Below are positions 24,494-28,971 of a stretch of DNA of 28,971 bases, piece after piece. The notes beneath the pieces are model-generated. The model did not search any database. It was not told where the DNA came from and saw nothing but the letters and a program-made list of their open reading frames with translations. The DNA comes from DMER64 sp041652255. GTDB lineage: Bacteria; Bacteroidota; Bacteroidia; Bacteroidales; UBA932. Each line of letters begins with the position of its first letter. Positions within the stretch are counted from its first letter, which is position 1. The stretch is taken from the NCBI GenBank assembly GCA_041652255.1, contig JBAZHT010000017.1, positions 1-28,971 of the forward strand, written 5' to 3'. Both the position numbers and the translations under genes were made by a program.

Positions 24494-24519
24494 TGTAACA
24501 TTTATTCAGGGAATACGTC
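24494..24519 (+). promoter_or_regulatory. ECF-type promoter of the DUF4252/sigma-factor operon
   Basis: TGTAAC (24494-24499) and CGTC (24516-24519) are separated by 16 nt, the arrangement recognised by several ECF sigma factors such as the SigX/SigW type. The operon it precedes encodes an ECF sigma factor, so the element may be its own target. Transcription would start near 24526. Confidence 0.55.
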
Positions 24520-24563
24520 AATATAACAGAACCGCAAACACAAACTATTAATAATTAACAACC

Positions 24564-25043
24564 ATGAAAAAAACACTTTTTACAGTACTTTTTTTAATCG
24601 GGAATCTGACCATGATTTATGCTCAGAACCAACTGAAAGACATTGTCCTGCAATTTGCCTCCCAACCTAAAGCAGAACACGTACACGTGGGAGGTCTTAT
24701 GATGCAAATTGCACAAATATTTGCAGACGATGCTGAGTCTGAATTCATTCGCGGGATCAGGTCCGTATCCGTTCTGTCCCTCGAAAATTGTGACCAGGAA
24801 ATAAAAGACGCTTTCAGCAAACAGGTAGAAAATTTCAACGATGACAACCTGGAACTGCTGGCCGAAGTAACTGAACAATCGGAAAATGTACGTGTCCTGG
24901 CACAGATCAAAGATGAATCCATTGAACGGTTTGTAGTGATCATAACCGGAGATGATGCATCGCTTATCCAGATCAACGGCAAGATAGATCTGGTTCATAT
25001 GGAAGAACTTATTGCCCAGAACACAAATAACACTATTAACTAA
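24564..25043 (+). CDS. DUF4252 exported protein (159 aa)
   Basis: A cleavable signal peptide is likely (MKKTLFTVLFLIGNLTMIYAQ). The mature part is a small alpha/beta protein with the DUF4252 pattern: VGGLMMQIAQIF, a block ending in RSVSVLSLE, FSKQVENFND, and a strand-rich end with VLAQIKDESIERFVVIITGDD. The function is unknown. In Bacteroidota such genes are often next to ECF sigma factors. It is the first gene of the operon and is followed one base later by the small membrane peptide. Confidence 0.85.
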   Translation: MKKTLFTVLFLIGNLTMIYAQNQLKDIVLQFASQPKAEHVHVGGLMMQIAQIFADDAESEFIRGIRSVSVLSLENCDQEIKDAFSKQVENFNDDNLELLAEVTEQSENVRVLAQIKDESIERFVVIITGDDASLIQINGKIDLVHMEELIAQNTNNTIN

Positions 25044-25044
25044 A

Positions 25045-25230
25045 ATGAAAACAATTTACTGTACTAAAAGAGGTGTGTATCCGGTGATCTTCGTAGTAGG
25101 AATAACCATAGCCCTTTTGGTAATGGCCTTTTCAAAAGACTACAGTATGGCAAATAACACTAAATTTGCTAATGAAAAATTATCAACCGAAACGTTCCAG
25201 GAAATCGTCGCAGAAAATAAAAATGTTTGA
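25045..25230 (+). CDS. Small single-pass membrane protein (61 aa)
   Basis: The ATG at 25045 follows the DUF4252 stop codon by one base; a longer frame from 25012 would overlap it. A membrane helix occupies about residues 12-29 (VYPVIFVVGITIALLVMA), with a polar C-terminus (NEKLSTETFQEIVAENKNV). The last 8 nt overlap the sigma factor start. No family is recognised. It could take part in sensing together with the anti-sigma factor, but that is conjecture from position. Confidence 0.6.
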   Translation: MKTIYCTKRGVYPVIFVVGITIALLVMAFSKDYSMANNTKFANEKLSTETFQEIVAENKNV

Positions 25231-25735
25231 TGCCCAGACTTTCAAGGATACTTTCCTGCCCTGTCACAAGCAGCTGTATATTACAGCTTACAGATTGCTC
25301 AACAACCGGGCTGAAGCCGAAGATACCGTGCAGGACGTATACGTGAAACTATGGAATATCCGGGAAAAACTAACAGGAATAGATAACCCGCAGGCTTATG
25401 CCGCCACAATGATCCGAAATCTTTGCCTGGACAGGCTCCGCTCCCCGGCAAGAAGGACATCCCAAAAGGAGGCTGCTGAGACACTGAATTCAGAATGGGT
25501 AGACACAGCAGGTCAAATGGATCATAAAGATGAACTAAAGATGGTATTTCGCCTGGTTGACCGACTCCCGGAAAGACAACGTGAAATTTTCAGACTGAGA
25601 CACTTTAGCGAATTTACCCTGAAAGAAATTGAACAAATAACCGGTTTAAATCCGATAAATATCAGGGTGCATTTAACAAGAGCCCAAAAAAACATCAGGC
25701 AGCAATACGAAAAAATGAACGGCCATGGATATTAA
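25223..25735 (+). CDS. ECF-type RNA polymerase sigma factor (170 aa)
   Basis: The start is the ATG at 25223 (MFDAQTF), with an 8-nt overlap with the small membrane gene; a longer frame from 25166 adds a stretch not seen in the family. Region 2 includes YRLLNNRAEAEDTVQDVYVKLW, and PQAYAATMIRNLCLDRLRS carries the promoter melting and -10 contacts. Region 4 includes LVDRLPERQREIFRLRHF followed by the helix-turn-helix LKEIEQITGLNPINIRVHLTRA. It probably directs transcription of its own operon through the TGTAAC-N16-CGTC element. The anti-sigma gene overlaps its end by 11 nt. Confidence 0.92.
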   Translation: MFDAQTFKDTFLPCHKQLYITAYRLLNNRAEAEDTVQDVYVKLWNIREKLTGIDNPQAYAATMIRNLCLDRLRSPARRTSQKEAAETLNSEWVDTAGQMDHKDELKMVFRLVDRLPERQREIFRLRHFSEFTLKEIEQITGLNPINIRVHLTRAQKNIRQQYEKMNGHGY

Positions 25736-26153
25736 TAAGATTAAAAAGATCATGGATCAGCATTACGACCGGGTAGAAGTACCCGAAGATCTGGAAGCAA
25801 AAATTTCAGCTACCATAGACCGGCTGGCGGCACAGGAAAATACCGGCAGAAAGGAACAGGATGAACCTGTCCTGATCACACTCAGACCCCGTCATACGAT
25901 CTGGAAATCTATAGCTGTTGCTGCCTCTGTCGTACTTATAATAACACTTGCTGTTTTTGTGCCTGTCAGGGAACCCGTCGTACAATTGGCAGACACCTAC
26001 ACCAATGTGGAAGAGGCGTATGACGAGACCGAAAAAGTACTGCAATACGTTTCGTCTCTGATGAATAAAGGCATTGACAAAGTGGAACAGACTCATTCCG
26101 AAATATCTACTATTAATACATTGAATAAATATTTAGAAATCAATAAAAAATGA
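25725..26153 (+). CDS. Anti-sigma factor-like membrane protein (142 aa)
   Basis: A cytoplasmic N-terminus of about 60 residues starts MDINKIKKIMDQHYDRV, followed by one membrane helix at about 61-80 (KSIAVAASVVLIITLAVFVP) and a periplasmic C-terminus with a predicted helix (EKVLQYVSSLMNKGIDKVEQ). This layout and its position directly after and overlapping an ECF sigma gene mark it as the cognate anti-sigma factor. No zinc-binding HxxxCxxC motif is visible. Its stop overlaps the next gene start as ATGA. Confidence 0.78.
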   Translation: MDINKIKKIMDQHYDRVEVPEDLEAKISATIDRLAAQENTGRKEQDEPVLITLRPRHTIWKSIAVAASVVLIITLAVFVPVREPVVQLADTYTNVEEAYDETEKVLQYVSSLMNKGIDKVEQTHSEISTINTLNKYLEINKK

Positions 26154-26620
26154 AAAAGACATTACTTATCATCCTGGCTGCATTATTTGTAGTCCCGGTT
26201 TTTGGTCAAAGCAAATTTTATAATAAATATGCCGCCTACGAAGGCATGACCAAAGTCTACATATCTCCTTCCATGTTTTCCCTGATGGGCGATGATGCTC
26301 AACTGAATGTTTCCGAAGACGTGGATATATCCGGTATCATCAAGAATTTAAAAGGACTCTATATACTGTCTACAGACAATCCGAAGTACATTAACGAAAT
26401 GGAAAAAGATTTCAATGACCTGATCAGGAACGGACAGTTTGAAATTTTGATGGAAGTGGAAGAAACCACGGAAAAAGTGGTCATATATTTACAAAGAAAG
26501 GACACCCTCATTTCAGACATTTACATCTGTGCCCGCGAAAACGATGAAATCAACATCATCTGCCTTACCGGGGAAATGACTAAGGAAGATCTGAAAGGAT
26601 TGATGAAAAATGTGAATTGA
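26150..26620 (+). CDS. Second DUF4252 exported protein (156 aa)
   Basis: A signal peptide (MKKTLLIILAALFVVPVFGQ) precedes a DUF4252-type domain, with VYISPSMFSLMGDD, GIIKNLKGLYILST, a helix ending FNDLIRNGQFEILMEV and strand EKVVIYLQRKD. It is clearly a relative of the first gene of the operon, and the two flank the sigma/anti-sigma pair. Its ATG overlaps the anti-sigma stop codon. The function is unknown; a periplasmic effector or sensor of the sigma circuit is possible. Confidence 0.83.
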   Translation: MKKTLLIILAALFVVPVFGQSKFYNKYAAYEGMTKVYISPSMFSLMGDDAQLNVSEDVDISGIIKNLKGLYILSTDNPKYINEMEKDFNDLIRNGQFEILMEVEETTEKVVIYLQRKDTLISDIYICARENDEINIICLTGEMTKEDLKGLMKNVN

Positions 26621-26630
26621 TCAACACAGA

Positions 26631-27026
26631 TCATTCATACATCAGCATGACTGAGTAAGATCCTTCATATACACCGTTTTTCTGTTCTCTGAGATTTTTG
26701 GTGCTGGCTGAAAATCTCAGAATTTTTTCTGTGTCTTGATCATTTCGGGAATCATAATAAGCAATAATGCCTCCGGAATTTTCCAAATCTCCCGAATTCA
26801 AAATTACGTTACAGGCAATATCTTCATCTGACGCCAATCGTACAGAACCCAGATTAATATCGTCCGATGGATTGTCTAGCAGTATCCCTGTGACCATGCT
26901 GGGTGATACAGCGACACCTTCAATGATTTCTGCGGTTATGTGGCCTGTACAACTGACTTTGCCCTGACCATAGAGTACTGTCGTGGATAGAAACAGAAGC
27001 TGGATAATAATGAATCTACGTACCAT
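26631..27026 (-). CDS. Small DUF4402-like secreted protein (131 aa)
   Basis: A signal peptide (MVRRFIIIQLLFLSTTVLYGQ) is followed by a beta-rich domain. GHITAEIIEGVAVSP near the start and the end GVYEGSYSVMLMYE follow the DUF4402 pattern, a family of small secreted proteins. Two cysteines (about C26 and C72) could form a disulphide. The start overlaps the stop of the radical-SAM-like gene by 11 nt, so its translation is coupled to that gene. The role and any link to peptide modification are unknown. Confidence 0.6.
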   Translation of the reverse strand: MVRRFIIIQLLFLSTTVLYGQGKVSCTGHITAEIIEGVAVSPSMVTGILLDNPSDDINLGSVRLASDEDIACNVILNSGDLENSGGIIAYYDSRNDQDTEKILRFSASTKNLREQKNGVYEGSYSVMLMYE

Positions 27027-28221
27027 GGTTTTCGATTTTTAATTCAAAAAAAGGCTCCGAAAAATCGTAACGGGACAGTAATGGACAAATATAATGAAAA
27101 ATACAATTAAAACAAATACCGTTGTCCCTGGATTTGTCCCATAGTGAAGCATGAAAATTATTGATGGAATCCTTGACAAAAGTCATAGGATTCCTGTACA
27201 TATTGGCTACCGGCACATCTTCAGGAGATCCGCAAACATCCCCGTTTGGCAGCATAAAAGTACGGTAGAAGTAATGGTTATTGACTATACGTATACGTTC
27301 TTCATACGGGATGGCAGCTGCTCCGCAGGCAAGTCCGTCCTGTAACAAAAACACGTTTTCTTTTAAAAACCCTTGATCATCGCCGGTATCCACTACCGAT
27401 ATGTAAAAAGACTCAACACTTAACTTCTTTACCAATTGGTAGCACGCATCCAGTTCTTCCCCGTTTTTGATCACAAAATTGAACGTATAGCCGTCACGTG
27501 GATCAATATGCATTTTCCGGTCCAGGGGAAAGTCAACAATCACAACAGTATCTTTGGAATCCAGCATTTTTTTGATATCGCTGTCACAATTTTTGTAATA
27601 AATATGATACCTGGATTTTACCGGAGAGGCACTCAGCATGGAAACAATACCTTCAATATCCGGATGGAGTGTGATGTCACCCCCGCAGACGTTGATGATA
27701 AATGAGTCGTATTTTGAAGCATCTTCCAGGACATCGCGTATCAACCGGGTGTCCATGAAGCTGACATCCCCCTGTTTATGGCAACACTTAAATTGCCGGA
27801 AATACACCGGACACAGGGTACAATCGCGGGAACATTCGTTGTCTATGAACAGGGTAATGTTGTTGCCGGATTTACGGATCTCTCCTTTTGTGACCGAATG
27901 CATCCGGAAATGATATGGTGTCAGGACAACCGGTCTTTCCATCCCTTTATCTGCCCGGGTCATTGTTCCCATCTGATGGTCGCAGACTTTATCAATAAAT
28001 GCTTTTTCTTTTTGGTAATTTTCCGAATCCTCCGAAAGAACCACAACACCAAAAGCGGCAGGAACAATCAATTCACTTATAAGCCGGGCTACGATCGGGT
28101 CACTGTTGGAAATGATCGCATTCATATCCCGTGTATTGAGCAACAACACATTGGTGTCCTTAACAACGGGATAAACGTAAGGTTTCAAAGAGAACCAGTA
28201 TGTGCGGGGAGCATTTTTCAT
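27016..28221 (-). CDS. Radical-SAM/SPASM-like peptide-modification protein, resembling the GG-Bacteroidales pseudo-rSAM family
   Basis: The ATG at 28221 (MKNAPRTYWFSLKPYVY) is preferred to an earlier in-frame one at 28347 because the N-terminal YWFSLKPYVYP matches the family start. The 401-residue protein has a CxxxCxxC site at C130, C134 and C137 (ECSRDCTLC), a second pair C146/C147, and a CGGDITLHPDI segment (residues 179-189) in the place of the SAM-binding GGE motif. A SPASM-like C-terminus has C299, C330, C370, C373 and C379 (CFNCIFHYICP). I recall the family being named for loss of the N-terminal cluster site, yet this copy appears to keep it. The usual partner maturase and Gly-Gly precursor were not found in the window; they could lie past the right edge. 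Confidence 0.65.
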   Translation of the reverse strand: MKNAPRTYWFSLKPYVYPVVKDTNVLLLNTRDMNAIISNSDPIVARLISELIVPAAFGVVVLSEDSENYQKEKAFIDKVCDHQMGTMTRADKGMERPVVLTPYHFRMHSVTKGEIRKSGNNITLFIDNECSRDCTLCPVYFRQFKCCHKQGDVSFMDTRLIRDVLEDASKYDSFIINVCGGDITLHPDIEGIVSMLSASPVKSRYHIYYKNCDSDIKKMLDSKDTVVIVDFPLDRKMHIDPRDGYTFNFVIKNGEELDACYQLVKKLSVESFYISVVDTGDDQGFLKENVFLLQDGLACGAAAIPYEERIRIVNNHYFYRTFMLPNGDVCGSPEDVPVANMYRNPMTFVKDSINNFHASLWDKSRDNGICFNCIFHYICPLLSRYDFSEPFFELKIENHGT

Positions 28222-28295
28222 TTTTTTAGATTCGGAATTTCTAATACATAAAAAAAAAGAGATACTTCTTATTGTTAATCCGGCAAAAACAATTT

Positions 28296-28694
28296 TTATA
28301 AAACTAAACTTGGGTAATACGAGTGAGTACGATATACTCCTCCCCACGGAGAGTCTGTGTACAAATAAATCTCAATTCTTGTTGGCACACCTGGAGAGGT
28401 AAAGATTTGGCATCCTTCATAGTAGGTATCAAAGCACAGAGGATACACTAAATATACATAATCAATTCCTGTTACCTCTTCCATTCTCGTCGCTGGATTA
28501 TATGTATATTCATGTTTTACAAAAGCGTCGATACAGATGCCCTGAACATATACATGAAAGTTATAATCATAAACAATGAAGCCACCACCTCCTGAATCTG
28601 GAGCTTCGTTTATTGACTGCTCAGGAACATTTTGGGAAAATACTGATATGCTGCTCAGTGTTAAAATTGTAAACAAAACAAAAAATTTCTTCAT
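28296..28694 (-). CDS. Small secreted protein of unknown function (132 aa)
   Basis: The start is ATG at 28694 (MKKFFVLF); a second ATG three bases upstream and a longer frame to 28733 are alternatives. A signal peptide (MKKFFVLFTILTLSSISVFSQ) precedes a short low-complexity SGGGG linker and a domain rich in tyrosine and beta strands (FIVYDYNFHVYVQGICIDAFV, split by position), with three cysteines. No family is recognised. It lies 75 nt upstream of the radical-SAM-like gene on the same strand, so they may share a transcript, but a direct role is not shown. Confidence 0.6.
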   Translation of the reverse strand: MKKFFVLFTILTLSSISVFSQNVPEQSINEAPDSGGGGFIVYDYNFHVYVQGICIDAFVKHEYTYNPATRMEEVTGIDYVYLVYPLCFDTYYEGCQIFTSPGVPTRIEIYLYTDSPWGGVYRTHSYYPSLVL

Positions 28695-28850
28695 CATAAT
28701 AATTTTTACTGAGTGAATGTTTTCTGGAGCCAATTAAACTTTAAGAATCTCTCCAATTTGTACACGGATTTGCATAGTATTAACCGTTCGATATAATTAC
28801 ATACCGGTATAACAAACAAAAAATCAGTATATAAACTAAATCTCAGCCGT
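28695..28850. other. Intergenic gap before the small secreted protein gene
   Basis: This gap is AT-rich and holds no credible reading frame, no TAnnTTTG match in the minus orientation and no terminator. The only structure noted is a 10-bp palindrome ATACCGGTAT at 28801-28810. Confidence 0.5.
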
Positions 28851-28971
28851 TTAGGGCTCTTGGTAATAGAAACTCCCCTGGTACACCTTATCCGGAGTTT
28901 GTATAATAACGCTATATCTGCCTTCAGAGATAAGTTCTGTCAGGTGGTAAACATTTACACAATTGGGGTGT
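28851..28971 (-). CDS. Partial CDS: C-terminal 39 codons of a gene cut by the right edge
   Basis: Reading the minus strand from 28970, an open frame runs without a stop to TAA at 28851-28853. Its ending, EGRYSVIIQTPDKVYQGSFYYQEP broken after ISEGRYSVII, has the alternating strand pattern of small exported beta domains (DUF3244-like in my reading). It is too short to be certain, but it ends like a real domain and lies on the same strand as the neighbouring exported-protein genes. Confidence 0.5.
   Translation of the reverse strand, partial: HPNCVNVYHLTELISEGRYSVIIQTPDKVYQGSFYYQEP

Noticed and set aside
28222..28295. Possible Gly-Gly precursor peptide gene next to the radical-SAM-like gene
   Set aside because: No start codon followed by a usable frame with a Gly-Gly leader was found in this gap.
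28222..28347. 42-residue N-terminal extension of the radical-SAM-like gene
   Set aside because: It would overlap the small secreted protein gene and is AT-rich non-family sequence; the family-like start is MKNAPRTYWF.

Overview
The window looks like a chromosomal segment of a Bacteroidales bacterium (phylum Bacteroidota). Supporting signs are families largely confined to that phylum (DUF5606, DUF6340, DUF4252 and DUF3276-type proteins, an unusually long NusB, a type III glutamine synthetase), SPII lipoproteins, and repeated promoters with the Bacteroidota -7 element TAnnTTTG. No species is assigned. No phage, transposase, integrase or CRISPR locus was seen.

Left part (1-9999, minus strand). 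A long, tightly packed gene series starts at a TATATTTG promoter near 9995 and runs nusB, yajC, ybbR-like, coaE, DUF5606, rimO, fabG, DUF6340 lipoprotein, a small TTG-start ribbon-helix-helix-like protein, and a 984-residue protein with two receiver domains and a PEP/pyruvate-binding ATP-grasp domain. Downstream of its last stop, at the left edge, is an array of four 35-nt hairpin repeats, three of them on a 53-nt period.

Middle part (10000-18135). A divergent promoter drives a PUR-alpha-like DUF3276 gene, followed by a candidate small RNA with its own promoter and an intrinsic terminator. A DUF486 membrane protein and a class I aminotransferase lie on the minus strand. On the plus strand glnN is followed by purM, a lipoprotein of unknown function, a fusion of a 3'-5' exonuclease with a free methionine-(R)-sulfoxide reductase, and tRNA-Cys(GCA). 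The tRNA promoter overlaps the fusion gene's stop codon. A 134-bp cloverleaf-like palindrome follows, and its right arm encodes the end of the converging fkbM-type gene.

Right-middle part (18112-24464). An FkbM methyltransferase (minus) and a cytochrome c maturation and use operon (plus) diverge from paired promoters. The operon is ccsB/resB-like, ccsA and a three-haem cytochrome c peroxidase, joined by ATGA overlaps, so the haem attachment machinery is made with its likely client. A polytopic membrane protein and purD follow on the minus strand; purD appears to be leaderless.

Right part (24465-28971). This part looks more AT-rich and accessory. A five-gene operon encodes DUF4252, a 61-aa membrane peptide, an ECF sigma factor, its anti-sigma factor and a second DUF4252. 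It is preceded by a TGTAAC-N16-CGTC element, the expected form of an ECF-dependent promoter, which suggests autoregulation. On the minus strand lie a 401-aa radical-SAM/SPASM-like peptide-modification protein translationally coupled to a small DUF4402-like secreted protein, another small secreted protein, and the C-terminal 39 codons of a gene cut by the right edge.
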